A stretch of 64,000 nt of DNA from NCBI RefSeq assembly GCF_021049305.1, contig NZ_CP088081.1, forward strand, positions 2,356,001 through 2,420,000, written 5' to 3'. Source of the stretch: Ideonella dechloratans (GTDB lineage: Bacteria; Pseudomonadota; Gammaproteobacteria; Burkholderiales; Burkholderiaceae_C). The notes under the pieces were generated by a model, which saw only the letters and a program-made list of their open reading frames with translations, was not told where the DNA came from and did no database searches. The translations under genes and the position numbers were made by a program. Of this stretch, positions 1 to 9,440 are shown in pieces. Position 1 is the stretch's first letter, and the number at the start of each line of letters is the position of its first letter.

Positions 1-854
1 GCCTCCAGCGTGGCCGTGCCGCTGGCGATCAGCGTCAGGTCGCAGGCGGCCAGCGCCTCGTGGGACCGCCCGGCCAGGCACTGCAGGTCCAGGCCCGGGG
101 CATGCTGGGCCACCAGGGCCTGCACCTCGGCCTCCAGCCCCGGCACGACGGGCAGGACGAAACGCAGACCGGGCCGCTGCCGGGCCATGCGCACAGCCGC
201 CTCCAGCAGCACCGGCCCGATGTAGCGCAGTTCGCTGCGCCGGCTGCCCGGCAGCAGGGCCACCACGGTGTCCGAATCCGCCAGGCCCAGCGCCGCGCGG
301 GCCTCGGCCTGCGGCACCTCCAGCGGAATGCGATCGGCCATGGGGTGGCCGACGAAGGTCGCCGCCACGCCGTGCTCGGCCAGCAAAGCCGGTTCGAAGG
401 GGAACAGGCACAGAACGTGGTCCGCCGCCGCGGCCAGCTTCTTCACCCGCCCGCCCCGCCAGGCCCAGATGGACGGGCAGACGAAATGCACGGTGCGAAT
501 GCCCTGAGCCTTGAGCGGCTGCTCCAGCCCAAAGTTGAAGTCGGGCGCATCCACCCCGATGAACACGTCCGGGCGCTGGACCAGCAGGCGGTCGCGCAAC
601 TGGTTGCGGATGCCCACCAGCTCGCGGTAATGACGCAGGGCATCCACATAGCCGAAGACCGAGAGCTTGTGGCTGGGCCACCAGGCGTCGAAGCCCTCAG
701 CCTGCATGCGGGGGCCGCCGATGCCTGCCGCGCTCAGGGCCGGCCAGCGGGCCTTCAGACCACTGAGCAGCAGGCTGGCCAGCAGATCACCCGAGGCCTC
801 GCCGGCCACCATGCCCAGGCGCGGCGCCTGCAGAGGGGCGATGGGATGACTCAC
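1..854 (-). CDS. lpxB: Lipid-A-disaccharide synthase LpxB (partial, C-terminus outside window)
   Basis: LpxB joins UDP-2,3-diacylglucosamine to lipid X to make the lipid A disaccharide at the inner face of the cytoplasmic membrane. About 284 N-terminal residues are present, and the family is usually about 380 long, so roughly the last quarter lies off the left edge. Visible family motifs are GEASGD near residue 18, GVDAPDFN near 100, PSIWAWR near 128, and VGHP. The frame opens with GTG at 854, one base after the lpxA stop, which implies translational coupling. It is the last visible gene of the long envelope operon. The identification is firm; the C-terminal glycosyltransferase half cannot be judged here. 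Confidence 0.93.
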   Translation of the reverse strand, partial: MSHPIAPLQAPRLGMVAGEASGDLLASLLLSGLKARWPALSAAGIGGPRMQAEGFDAWWPSHKLSVFGYVDALRHYRELVGIRNQLRDRLLVQRPDVFIGVDAPDFNFGLEQPLKAQGIRTVHFVCPSIWAWRGGRVKKLAAAADHVLCLFPFEPALLAEHGVAATFVGHPMADRIPLEVPQAEARAALGLADSDTVVALLPGSRRSELRYIGPVLLEAAVRMARQRPGLRFVLPVVPGLEAEVQALVAQHAPGLDLQCLAGRSHEALAACDLTLIASGTATLE

Positions 855-855
855 C

Positions 856-1656
856 TCAGCGCACGATGCCGCGCTCGGCGGCCGCCAGGAAGGACAGCAT
901 GCTGTCGATGTCGCCATCGGCCTCGGGCTGCGTGCCCTTGAGTTCTCCGATGGCCTGCTGGGCCTGGGCCAGGGTCAGGCCGCTGCGGTAGAGCAGCTTG
1001 TACATCTGCTTGATCACGGCCTGGCGCTCTGCCGAGAAGCCGCGCCGGCGCAGGCCGGTGAGGTTCACGGCGCGCGCCGCCAGCGGGTTGCCATCCACGG
1101 TCACGAAAGGGGGCACGTCCTGGGCCACATGGCCCTGGAAGCCGATCATCGCGTGCGCGCCGATCTTGACGAACTGGTGCACGCCGCTGAGGCCCCCGAT
1201 GGTGGCCCAGTCCCCGACATGCACATGCCCCGCCAGCGTGGCGTTGTTGGCCAGCACGCAGTGATTGCCCAGTTGCACATCGTGTGCGATGTGCACGTAG
1301 GCCATGATCCAGTTGTCATGACCGACCGAGGTGACCCCCCGTTCCTTGTGGGTGCCGGTGTTGAAGGTGCAGAACTCGCGCACCGTGTTGCGATCGCCGA
1401 TGACCAGCTCGGTCACTTCGCCACGGTGGTTGGCGTCCTGCCAGATGTCCTGGGACGGCGCGCCGATCGAGCTGAATTGGTAGAAGCGGTTGTCCCGCCC
1501 GATCGTGGTTCGACCTTCGATGACACAGTGCGGCCCCACGGTGGTGCCCGCGCCGATGCGGACCTGCGGACCGATCACGGCGTAGGGCCCCACGGTCACG
1601 GTGCTGTCCAGCTCGGCGGCCGGGTCCACCAGGGCTGTGGCGTGGATGCTGGCCAT
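856..1656 (-). CDS. lpxA: Acyl-ACP--UDP-N-acetylglucosamine O-acyltransferase LpxA
   Basis: LpxA catalyses the first step of lipid A synthesis, moving a 3-hydroxyacyl chain from ACP onto the 3-OH of UDP-GlcNAc in the cytoplasm. The 266-residue protein shows the hexapeptide-repeat left-handed beta helix, the catalytic His at 125 in HIAHD, and the C-terminal helical LRRRGFS region. I chose ATG 1656, behind a GGGAGAGG ribosome site; a GTG two codons upstream is also open. With this start the numbering matches E. coli LpxA. The chain-length position, Gly173 in E. coli, is Phe173 here, which would shorten the acyl pocket. It sits between fabZ and lpxB as in most Gram-negatives. Confidence 0.96.
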   Translation of the reverse strand: MASIHATALVDPAAELDSTVTVGPYAVIGPQVRIGAGTTVGPHCVIEGRTTIGRDNRFYQFSSIGAPSQDIWQDANHRGEVTELVIGDRNTVREFCTFNTGTHKERGVTSVGHDNWIMAYVHIAHDVQLGNHCVLANNATLAGHVHVGDWATIGGLSGVHQFVKIGAHAMIGFQGHVAQDVPPFVTVDGNPLAARAVNLTGLRRRGFSAERQAVIKQMYKLLYRSGLTLAQAQQAIGELKGTQPEADGDIDSMLSFLAAAERGIVR

Positions 1657-1672
1657 GGCCACCCTCTCCCGC

Positions 1673-2122
1673 TCAGGTGATGTTGCGCACGGCGCACATC
1701 AGCGATGCCTCGGCCGCCAGCTCCTCGCCCACCAGGGCACGGGCGCTGTACTTGTAGATGCCGGCCTTGGCGCGCTCGATGGTCGCCTCCAGGATCAGCT
1801 GGTCGCCCGGTTCCACCGGACGCTTGAAGCGCGCACCATCGATGCCCGCGAAATACACCACGGTGTCTTCGCCGGGATACTGGTCCACCGACGCGAAGGA
1901 CAGCAGCGCCGCCGCCTGCGCCATGGCCTCCAGGATCAGCACGCCCGGCATGACCGGACGGTGCGGGAAATGGCCGGTGAAGAAGGGCTCGTTGATCGTG
2001 ACGTTCTTGATGGCCCGCACCCGCACGTTCTTTTCCAGCTCCAGCACGCGGTCGACCAGCAGGAACGGATAGCGGTGAGGCAGGCGCTTGAGGATGTCGT
2101 GGATGTCCATTGTGCTTGTCAT
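1673..2122 (-). CDS. fabZ: 3-hydroxyacyl-ACP dehydratase FabZ
   Basis: FabZ dehydrates (3R)-hydroxyacyl-ACP to trans-2-enoyl-ACP in fatty acid elongation, so it competes with LpxA and LpxD for the same hydroxyacyl-ACP pool. The 149-residue hot-dog-fold protein has the family signature [12 protein letters not shown] with catalytic His51, and LEAMAQ with catalytic Glu65. Its start codon overlaps the lpxD stop by four bases (ATGA), indicating coupled translation. A second Met at residue 5 could also serve as the start. Length and motifs are fully typical. Confidence 0.96.
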   Translation of the reverse strand: MTSTMDIHDILKRLPHRYPFLLVDRVLELEKNVRVRAIKNVTINEPFFTGHFPHRPVMPGVLILEAMAQAAALLSFASVDQYPGEDTVVYFAGIDGARFKRPVEPGDQLILEATIERAKAGIYKYSARALVGEELAAEASLMCAVRNIT

Positions 2123-3171
2123 GGTGTGAGCTTCTTCTCAAGTGCGCGCACGCGGCTGCGCAGGGTGTGCAACTGGCGCAGCGTGGCCGCGTTCTTTTCC
2201 CAGTTGCTGTTTTCATCGATGGGGAAAAAGCCGGTGTAGTGCCCCGGCTTGGTCAGGGACGCCATCACCAGGCTGCCCGCGGTGACATGCACATCGTCAA
2301 CGATCTGCAGGTGACCGCTGATCATGGCGGCCCCGCCGAAGGTGCAACGGGCCCCGATGCGCGCGCTGCCGGCCACGCCCACGCAGCCGGCCATCGCCGT
2401 GTGGTCGCCGATCTGCACGTTGTGGGCGATCTGGATCAGGTTGTCGAGCTTGACGCCGTTGCCCAGCACGGTGTCGTCCAGGGCGCCGCGGTCCACGCAG
2501 GTGCAGGCGCCGATGTCCACATCGTCACCGATGCGGACCACGCCGAGTTGCTCGATCTTCTGCCACCCCTGCGGCGACGGTGCAAAGCCGAAACCATCGG
2601 AACCGACGACGGCGCCGCTTTGCAGCTTGCCCCGCTGACCGATGACACAGCCGTCCCCGAACACCGCACGCGGCGCCAGCATCGTGAAGGCGCCGATCCG
2701 GGCGTGGGCGCCGACCAGGCACTGCGCGCCGATCACCACCCCTTCGCCGATCACCGCCCCGTCGCCGATGCAGGCCAGCGGCCCGACCGACGCGCTGGGG
2801 TGGATCTGGACGCCCTCACCCAGCACCGCGGAAGCATGGACACCCGCCGCAGGCGCTGGACGCACCCGCTTGGCCCACCAACCGGTGAGACGTGCGTGGT
2901 AGAGGTAGGGATCGGGGGTGACGATCACCGCCCCGCGCGCTGCAGCCTCGTCACGCCATTCCGGGCGCACGATCACACAGGCGGCTTCAGTGGTCTGCAG
3001 CAAGGGCTTCAGCTTGGCCTGGGCCAGGAAGCTGATGCTGTGATCGTCGGCGGCCTCCAGGGAAGCCAGACGGGTGATGGTGCGATCACCATCACCGATG
3101 AGTTCGCCGCCCAGATCCTGAACGATGTCAGCCAGACGGACCGGAGCGGCCACGCCCGGCAGAGAGTTCAT
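2119..3171 (-). CDS. lpxD: UDP-3-O-(3-hydroxyacyl)glucosamine N-acyltransferase LpxD
   Basis: LpxD adds the second hydroxyacyl chain, on nitrogen, to the UDP-glucosamine precursor of lipid A. The 350-residue protein has an N-terminal uridine-binding domain (about residues 1-100), a left-handed beta helix of hexapeptide repeats (about 110-310), and a C-terminal charged helix ending in RALEKKL. The catalytic His is His250 in QIAHNV. It follows skp by 16 bases and overlaps fabZ by four, within the conserved skp-lpxD-fabZ-lpxA-lpxB order. Confidence 0.96.
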   Translation of the reverse strand: MNSLPGVAAPVRLADIVQDLGGELIGDGDRTITRLASLEAADDHSISFLAQAKLKPLLQTTEAACVIVRPEWRDEAAARGAVIVTPDPYLYHARLTGWWAKRVRPAPAAGVHASAVLGEGVQIHPSASVGPLACIGDGAVIGEGVVIGAQCLVGAHARIGAFTMLAPRAVFGDGCVIGQRGKLQSGAVVGSDGFGFAPSPQGWQKIEQLGVVRIGDDVDIGACTCVDRGALDDTVLGNGVKLDNLIQIAHNVQIGDHTAMAGCVGVAGSARIGARCTFGGAAMISGHLQIVDDVHVTAGSLVMASLTKPGHYTGFFPIDENSNWEKNAATLRQLHTLRSRVRALEKKLTP

Positions 3172-3187
3172 GGAAGGACGGCCTTTC

Positions 3188-3694
3188 TCACTTGCCGGCG
3201 TTCAGCGCGTCGATCACCTTCTTGGTGATGTCGACACGGGGGCCGGCGAACACGACTTCCTGCAGGATCAGGTCGTACTTGTCCTGCTCGAAGATCTGCT
3301 TGATGACCTTGCTGGCACGTTCGGTCACTGCGGCGAGTTCTTCGTTCTTGCGCTGGTTGAGGTCTTCCATCAGCTCGCGGCGCTTGCGCTCGAAGTCGCG
3401 CTGCTGCTCGGCCAAGTCACGCTGGCGGCGGGTGCGCTCGGCTTCGGAGAGGGTCGGACCTTCCTTGTCGAGTTTGTCCATGTCGACACGCAGCTTGGTG
3501 CCGGTGTCGTTGAGCTCGCCCTCACGCTTCTTGAACTCAGCCTCCAGCCGGGCCTGGGCCGCCTTGGCGGGCGCCGCCTCGCGCAGCACGCGCTCGGCGT
3601 TCACATAGCCAATCTTGAGTTCCTGTGCCGAGGCGCCCAGGGCCAGGGACAGGGCCGCGCAGGCCAGCACGGATTTCACGAGCGAAGTCATCAT
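3188..3694 (-). CDS. skp: Periplasmic chaperone Skp (OmpH family)
   Basis: Skp is a trimeric periplasmic chaperone that holds unfolded outer-membrane proteins after export and hands them to the BAM complex. The 168-residue precursor has a signal peptide with predicted cleavage after ASA at residue 23. The mature start ELKIGYVNAERV is the family beta strand, followed by long charged alpha-helical arms rich in Lys, Arg, Glu and Gln (about residues 45-140). The start overlaps the bamA stop by one base; a second in-frame ATG follows directly. Its place just after bamA fits its job. Confidence 0.93.
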   Translation of the reverse strand: MMTSLVKSVLACAALSLALGASAQELKIGYVNAERVLREAAPAKAAQARLEAEFKKREGELNDTGTKLRVDMDKLDKEGPTLSEAERTRRQRDLAEQQRDFERKRRELMEDLNQRKNEELAAVTERASKVIKQIFEQDKYDLILQEVVFAGPRVDITKKVIDALNAGK

Positions 3695-6003
3695 CAGAAA
3701 GAAGTTCCGATCTGAAACTGGAAGCGTTGGATTTTATCGCTGCTGAAGGCACGCAAGGGCACACCGTAGCTCATCTTGAGCGGCCCCACCGGCGAGATCC
3801 AGCTCAGGCCGAAGCCGGCCGAAGCCCGCAGGTCGTCCAGATGCACCTGCTGGGTGGTGCCCCACACGTTACCGGTGTCGGCGAAGGCGAAGATGCGCAG
3901 GCTCTTGTCATTGCCGGTGCCGGGCACCGGGAAGTACAGCTCGGCGTTGGCGTTGAACTTCTTGTTGCCGCCGATATAGGCGCCGGTCACGTCGGTCGTG
4001 CCAAAGGAGTTTTGCTCGAACACCCGCACCGAGCCCAGGCCGCCACCGTAATAGTTCTTGAAGATCGGGTAGGAGCGACCGTCCAGCCCCGTGCCCACCC
4101 CCAGTTCGGCGTTCAGGCCCAGGGTGAGCTTGGGGAAGTAAGGCACCGCCAGGTACTGCTGGATCTGCCCGTTCATGCGCGCATAGCGCACATCCCCGAC
4201 CAGACTGAAGTCGATGTTGAGGCGTTGGTAGCGGCCGCGGGTGGGCGCCATCGGGTTGTCGCGCTCCTCACGCGCCCAGCCGATGGTGAAGGGCATGTCC
4301 CAGCTGTGGGTGCCAAACTCGTCCGCGAACTTGGTGTAGCTCAGTGGCAGACCTTTGGAGGTGCCGATGATGGTGGCCTCGGCCCCCACGCCGAAGAACA
4401 CCGTGTCGAACTCGCTGAACGGCACGCCGAAGCGGATGGACATGCCTGGCGTGGCCAGGTCATAGGAACTGCCGCGGCTGTTGTAGGGCTTGGACTGGCG
4501 GTAGTAGACGTCGATCGCGCGGGACACGCCGTCGTCGGTGAAGTAAGGGTCCACCGTGGAAACCGCCAGCGAGCGGCTGGACTTGGCGGTGTTCACGCCG
4601 AAGGACAGCGAATTGCCCGAGCCGAAGATGTTCTCCTTGCTGATCGACGCCGACAGCGACAGTCGATCCGCACTGGAATAGCCCGCAGACAGGTTCAGGC
4701 TGCCGGTGGGCTTTTCCTTCACGTTCAGGGTCAGGTCCACCTGGTCGGGGGCACCTGGCACCTCGTTGGTGTCCACCGTGACTTCGTCGAAGTAGCCCAG
4801 CCGTTCCACCCGGTCGCGCGAGAGCTTGATCTTGTTGCCGTCGTACCAGGCCGACTCGAACTGGCGGAACTCCCGGCGGATGACTTCGTCACGGGTGATG
4901 GTGTTGCCCGCGAGGTTGATGCGGCGCACGTTGACGCGCACCCCGGGATTGGCCCGCAGCACCACCACCACCTGACCGGTCTGGCGGTCGATCTGGGGTT
5001 GCGACTCCACCTTGGCGAAGGCATAGCCGTAGGAGGCATACAGATCGGTGAAGCGGCGCACCGTCCCCGACACGTCGTCGCCCCGGTACGGCTCACCCGG
5101 CTGAATCGAGACCCGCGCCTTGAACTCGTCTTCCTTGCCCAGGTAGTTGCCTTCCAGGCGCACACCGGTCACGGTATAGGGCAGGCCCTCGTCCACGACG
5201 ATGCTGATGTCGATGTGCTGCTTGTCGGGCGAGATGGTGACCTGGGTGGACTTGACCTGGAACTCCAGGTAGCCACGGTTCAGGTAGTAGGAGCGGATCT
5301 TCTCGAGATCGGCGTTCAGCTTGGTCCGCGCGTAGCGGTCGGTCTTGGTGTACCAGGTCAACCAGCCGGTGGTGGTCAGATCCATCAGGTCCAGCAGCGT
5401 GGATTCACCGAAGGCCTGGGCCCCCTGGATGTGGATGCTGCGGATCTTGGCGACATTGCCTTCGACCACGTTGAAGGTCACGTCCACCCGGTTGCGCGAC
5501 ACCGGCGTGGCCGTGGTCACGACTTCCGCGCCGTAGTAGCTGCGGGACAAGTACTGACGCTTGATTTCCTGCTCGGCACGGTCGATCACGGCCTTGTCAT
5601 AGGGCTGGCCATCGCTGATGCCGTTGTCCTTCAGGGCCTTGGCCAGGGTGTCCTTGTCGAACTCCTTGAGACCACTGAAGTTCACCGAGGCGATGAAGGC
5701 ACGCTCCTGCACCACCACCACCACCACGCGGCCTTCGAGCTCGATGCGCACGTCCTTGAACAGGCCAGTGGCGAACAGCGCACGCAGGGCCGCGGCGGCC
5801 TTGTCGTCGGTGTAGCTGTCTCCCACGCGGAACGGCAGGGCGGCGAACACGCTGCCGGGGTCGCTGCGTTGCAGACCTTCGACGCGGATGTCCGCGATGT
5901 CGAAAGGCTCTACCGCGTGCACCAGGGGCGCATGGGCGACGGTCAGCAAGGCCACACAGGCAGGAACCGGCCGCAGCCAGCGCTCAAGGGGGGATGATCG
6001 CAT
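3694..6003 (-). CDS. bamA: Outer membrane protein assembly factor BamA
   Basis: BamA is the beta-barrel core of the BAM complex, which folds proteins into the outer membrane. I chose the ATG at 6003, giving 769 residues and a clean signal peptide (cleavage near VHA at residue 30), over longer in-frame versions that reach into rseP. Five POTRA domains fill about residues 31-430, and a 16-strand Omp85 barrel fills the rest, ending in the terminal Phe expected of a barrel protein. It lies 14 bases after rseP and overlaps skp. The partner lipoproteins bamB and bamD are elsewhere in this window. Confidence 0.96.
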   Translation of the reverse strand: MRSSPLERWLRPVPACVALLTVAHAPLVHAVEPFDIADIRVEGLQRSDPGSVFAALPFRVGDSYTDDKAAAALRALFATGLFKDVRIELEGRVVVVVVQERAFIASVNFSGLKEFDKDTLAKALKDNGISDGQPYDKAVIDRAEQEIKRQYLSRSYYGAEVVTTATPVSRNRVDVTFNVVEGNVAKIRSIHIQGAQAFGESTLLDLMDLTTTGWLTWYTKTDRYARTKLNADLEKIRSYYLNRGYLEFQVKSTQVTISPDKQHIDISIVVDEGLPYTVTGVRLEGNYLGKEDEFKARVSIQPGEPYRGDDVSGTVRRFTDLYASYGYAFAKVESQPQIDRQTGQVVVVLRANPGVRVNVRRINLAGNTITRDEVIRREFRQFESAWYDGNKIKLSRDRVERLGYFDEVTVDTNEVPGAPDQVDLTLNVKEKPTGSLNLSAGYSSADRLSLSASISKENIFGSGNSLSFGVNTAKSSRSLAVSTVDPYFTDDGVSRAIDVYYRQSKPYNSRGSSYDLATPGMSIRFGVPFSEFDTVFFGVGAEATIIGTSKGLPLSYTKFADEFGTHSWDMPFTIGWAREERDNPMAPTRGRYQRLNIDFSLVGDVRYARMNGQIQQYLAVPYFPKLTLGLNAELGVGTGLDGRSYPIFKNYYGGGLGSVRVFEQNSFGTTDVTGAYIGGNKKFNANAELYFPVPGTGNDKSLRIFAFADTGNVWGTTQQVHLDDLRASAGFGLSWISPVGPLKMSYGVPLRAFSSDKIQRFQFQIGTSF

Positions 6004-6017
6004 CGGAAAGAGTGTCA

Positions 6018-7385
6018 CTACAGGCCCAGCAACCGGGCCACATCGTTGGATAGGGCAATGGACATCATCAGCAGCAGCACGATGGCTCCACCGCGCTGCA
6101 GCCATGCCTGCCAATGGTCCGGGACCGGGTGGCCGGTCACCCCCTCGAAAACGTAATATATCAGGTGGCCACCGTCGAGCATGGGCAGCGGCAGCAGGTT
6201 CAGAACACCCAGGCTCACACTGATCATCGCGAGGAAAACCAGGTAGGGAACCAAGCCCATCTGGATCGATTGACCAGCATAGTCGGCGATCGTCAGCGGG
6301 CCACTGAGCTGCTTGAGCGAAGCCTGACCGACCACCATGCGCCCGAGCATGCGCAGGCTGGTCCAGGCAGTGTCCCAGGTCTGTGCAAAGGCTTGCTGCA
6401 AGCCTTCCACCGGCCCCAGTCGCACCATCACCGTCGCAGGCGCGCGGCCCACATAGGCGTCGATGCGGCCCAAGGTGACACCGGCCTCACGGTCCTCGAC
6501 ACGCCGGGGGGTGACGGCGATGGACAGACGCTGCCCCTGCCGCTCCACCAGCCACTGCATGCTGCCGGGCGCATGGGCGCCGGCCGCGCGGATCATCTCG
6601 CGCAGCGACTGTGCATCCGCCACCGGCCGGCCGTCCACGGTGAGCACCCGATCTCCCTCGTGCAGGCCCGCCCGCTCGGCAGGCCCCCCCGCTTCCAGAC
6701 GGCCCAGCACCGGTTCGCTGAACGCATTGCCGATGCCGATGCGCCGAATCAAGGGACCGTCCAGTTCCGCACCACCCAGCTGGCCGACCGGCAGCACCAC
6801 CACCCGCCGGTGGCCCCCCTGCGCATCTTCCACCGCCAGTTGGACGGACTGCCGATCCAGCACCGCCTGGGCCAGGGCGCGCCGCACATCGTTGATCGAA
6901 CGAGCGGTCTGCCAGTCGTCCTCGCCGACGCTGACGGCTTGCACGCGATCACCTGCTTGAAGGCCCGCACCCTCGGCCAGGCTTCCCGCGGTCGGCGCCG
7001 CCAGGACCGGTTCAGCTTCCAGGTTGCCGATCCAGCCGGCGCCGGCGTACAGCAGCACCGCCAGCAGCAGGTTGGCCAGCGGCCCGGCGGCCACGATGGC
7101 CACGCGACGGCGCAGGGGTTGCTGGTCGAAGGCCTGCGACGCCTGATCGGCAGGCACCTCCCCTTCCCGGCTGTCCAGCATGCGGACGTAGCCGCCCAGG
7201 GGGATCATGGCCAGAGTGAATTCGACGCCATCGCGCGAGACACGTCGCCACAGCACCCGACCGAAGCCCACGGAGAAGCGCAGGACCTTGACGCCACACC
7301 AGCGAGCCACCTTGTAGTGGCCGAACTCATGCACGACGATGAGCACCCCCAAGGTCAGCACAAAGGCCAGCGGCGTGATCGGCAT
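6018..7385 (-). CDS. rseP: Site-2 intramembrane zinc metalloprotease RseP
   Basis: RseP cleaves membrane-anchored substrates inside the bilayer; in E. coli it degrades the anti-sigma factor RseA and remnant signal peptides. The 455-residue protein has the zinc motif HEFGH at residues 19-23 in the first membrane helix. Two periplasmic PDZ-like regions lie between the membrane segments (about 120-200 and 205-290), and the third metal ligand is Asp404 in PMLDGGHL near the C-terminus. It is three bases from dxr and precedes bamA, the usual order. The substrate in this organism cannot be read from the sequence. Confidence 0.95.
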   Translation of the reverse strand: MPITPLAFVLTLGVLIVVHEFGHYKVARWCGVKVLRFSVGFGRVLWRRVSRDGVEFTLAMIPLGGYVRMLDSREGEVPADQASQAFDQQPLRRRVAIVAAGPLANLLLAVLLYAGAGWIGNLEAEPVLAAPTAGSLAEGAGLQAGDRVQAVSVGEDDWQTARSINDVRRALAQAVLDRQSVQLAVEDAQGGHRRVVVLPVGQLGGAELDGPLIRRIGIGNAFSEPVLGRLEAGGPAERAGLHEGDRVLTVDGRPVADAQSLREMIRAAGAHAPGSMQWLVERQGQRLSIAVTPRRVEDREAGVTLGRIDAYVGRAPATVMVRLGPVEGLQQAFAQTWDTAWTSLRMLGRMVVGQASLKQLSGPLTIADYAGQSIQMGLVPYLVFLAMISVSLGVLNLLPLPMLDGGHLIYYVFEGVTGHPVPDHWQAWLQRGGAIVLLLMMSIALSNDVARLLGL

Positions 7386-7388
7386 GGG

Positions 7389-8582
7389 TCAGTTCAGGCG
7401 GGCAATGATCTCGCGTGCTCTGCGGCGGGCCTGCTCGTCGAGCGCGAGCAGAGCCTCCACCGGCACATCCAGCGACAGACTCAACCGGGGCACCTCGAGT
7501 TCCAAAGTGCGCGCCACGACGTCATGGATATCGGTGAAGCGCAGGCGACGCGACAGGAAGGCCGCCACGGCCTCCTCATTGGCGGCATTGAGCACGGCGG
7601 TGCTGCCATGCGGCCCCTCCAACGCCTCCCAGGCCAGGAACAAGCCCGGGAAGCGGGCACGTTCCGGCGCCTCGAAGGTCAGGGACTTCAGGCCCAGGAA
7701 GTCCAGGGCCGAGGCACCGGAGGCAATACGCTCCGGAAAGGACAGTCCGTAGGCGATGGGCACGCGCATGTCGGGTGTCCCCAACTGGGCCAGCACCGAC
7801 TGGTCCCGGCAGATCACCATGGAGTGGATGATGCTCTGCGGATGGATGACCACCTTCACCTGGGACGGCGCCAGATCGAACAGCCAGCGGGCCTCAATGA
7901 CTTCGAGCGCCTTGTTCATCATCGTCGCCGAATCGACCGAGATCTTGCGGCCCATCACCCAGTTCGGGTGGGCGCAGGCCTGCTCGGGGGTCACGTCACG
8001 CAGGCTGAGAGGATCGGCTTGGCGAAACGGTCCGCCGGATGCGGTCAGAACGATGTGGTCGATGCGCTGGGCCCAGGTCGAGCGGTCCTCCGGCAGACAC
8101 TGGAAGATGGCCGAATGTTCGCTGTCGATGGGCAGCAGCTGGGCGCCGCCTTCGCGCACCGCGGCGATGAACTGCGCGCCGCCCACCACCAGGGCCTCCT
8201 TGTTGGCCAGCAGCAGGCGCTTGCCGGCGCGCGCAGCCGCCATGCAGGCCGGCAAGCCGGCCGCGCCGACCACGGCGGCCATCACGCTGTCCACGTCGTC
8301 GTGCCCCGCCAGCGCCACCAGGGCTTGCGGCCCGGCCAGCACCTCGGTGGGTAGGCCTTCGGCGCGCACGGCCACTGCCAGCCGCTGCGCGGCATCGACG
8401 TCGCTCATGGCCGCCCAGCGGGGCCGCCACTGGCGACACTGGGCCAGCAAATCATCGACACGCGAATGCGCGCTCAGCGCCACCACCTCGAAACGGTCGG
8501 GATGGCGCGCCGCCACATCCAGCGTGTTGGTGCCGATCGACCCGGTCGATCCCAGGATGCACAGCCTCTGCCGCATCGTCAT
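7389..8582 (-). CDS. dxr: 1-deoxy-D-xylulose 5-phosphate reductoisomerase
   Basis: Dxr (IspC) converts DXP to 2-C-methyl-D-erythritol 4-phosphate with NADPH, the committed step of the MEP isoprenoid pathway that feeds undecaprenyl phosphate synthesis nearby. The chosen ATG at 8582 follows GAGGAA at good spacing and gives 397 residues, the normal family length; an ATG two codons later is possible. The NADPH loop GSTGSIG is at residues 11-17, and the metal and substrate motifs LTASGGPFR and SVDSATMMNK are intact. ispG, a later enzyme of the same pathway, is at 31282. Confidence 0.96.
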   Translation of the reverse strand: MTMRQRLCILGSTGSIGTNTLDVAARHPDRFEVVALSAHSRVDDLLAQCRQWRPRWAAMSDVDAAQRLAVAVRAEGLPTEVLAGPQALVALAGHDDVDSVMAAVVGAAGLPACMAAARAGKRLLLANKEALVVGGAQFIAAVREGGAQLLPIDSEHSAIFQCLPEDRSTWAQRIDHIVLTASGGPFRQADPLSLRDVTPEQACAHPNWVMGRKISVDSATMMNKALEVIEARWLFDLAPSQVKVVIHPQSIIHSMVICRDQSVLAQLGTPDMRVPIAYGLSFPERIASGASALDFLGLKSLTFEAPERARFPGLFLAWEALEGPHGSTAVLNAANEEAVAAFLSRRLRFTDIHDVVARTLELEVPRLSLSLDVPVEALLALDEQARRRAREIIARLN

Positions 8583-8593
8583 CGTGTTCTTCC

Positions 8594-9430
8594 TCACAGG
8601 CTGGCCAGCGCCATCACGGCCGGCAGCACAGGCAACAGGGCATCCACCCGGTCCAGCACCCCGCCGTGGCCCGGCAGCAGGCCGCTCGAATCCTTCATGC
8701 CCGCCGCCCGCTTGGCCAGCGACTCCAGCAGATCGCCCATGATGCCCAGTGCAACGAGGGCGGCCAGGGCCAGCACGGCGCCCAGCCCGCCCAGACCGAG
8801 CCACAGACGGTCAAACAGGCTCGTGGCGGCGGCGCCGGTCCCGTGTTCCACCGCCACCCAGGCCAGCGCCAGCAGACCCACGCCGATCAGACCGGTACAA
8901 GCCCCCTCCCAGGTCTTGCCCGGGCTGATCGTCACGGCCAGCTTGCGCCGCCCCCAGGTCTTGCCGCCGAAATAGGCCGCGATGTCCGACATCCAGACCA
9001 GGCACAGCGCAGACAGCAGGAAGTTGAGCCCCAGCCCGCGGGCGTTGCAGAAGGCCAGCCAGGCCGCCGGAAGGACCAGCACACCGATGAGCCAGCGCGC
9101 GCCACGCGGCAGCTGAGGCCAGGCTGGAGGACCGCTGCGCAGCCCCAGGGTGCCCCCCACGACCCAGCAGACGGTCGCCGCCCACCAGACCCAGACCGGC
9201 GCATGCGCAGACCAGCCCGCCATGGCGCCAAGGGCGCACAGGGCCACCACCACGCACCCCGTGGCCAGGGCCCACCAGCCATGGATGCCGTTCAGGCGGG
9301 CCCACTCCCAGCCGCCAGCCCCGATGAGCGCCAGGGTCAGCAGGGCAAAAGGCCAAGGCGAGCTGGCCACGAGCGCAGGCAGCAGCAGCGCCAGCAGGAC
9401 CAGCGCAGTGATGATTCGTTGGATCAGCAT
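8594..9430 (-). CDS. cdsA: Phosphatidate cytidylyltransferase CdsA
   Basis: CdsA makes CDP-diacylglycerol from phosphatidic acid and CTP, the branch point of phospholipid synthesis, in the inner membrane. From the ATG at 9430 the protein has 278 residues with about eight hydrophobic helices. The C-terminal signature is present as GIMGDLLESLAKRAAGMKDS followed by LLPGHGGVLDRVD. The ribosome site is weak; the start was chosen because it lies just after the uppS stop and gives an immediate membrane helix. It is 11 bases from dxr in the same operon. Confidence 0.95.
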   Translation of the reverse strand: MLIQRIITALVLLALLLPALVASSPWPFALLTLALIGAGGWEWARLNGIHGWWALATGCVVVALCALGAMAGWSAHAPVWVWWAATVCWVVGGTLGLRSGPPAWPQLPRGARWLIGVLVLPAAWLAFCNARGLGLNFLLSALCLVWMSDIAAYFGGKTWGRRKLAVTISPGKTWEGACTGLIGVGLLALAWVAVEHGTGAAATSLFDRLWLGLGGLGAVLALAALVALGIMGDLLESLAKRAAGMKDSSGLLPGHGGVLDRVDALLPVLPAVMALASL

Positions 9431-9440
9431 GTGGACCCGA

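Noticed and set aside
3625..5997. A 790-codon open frame on the plus strand
   Set aside because: It lies fully antisense to bamA, and its translation is His/Ala/Gly/Val-rich low-complexity sequence typical of the reverse of a GC-rich gene. No family motif or ribosome site was seen.
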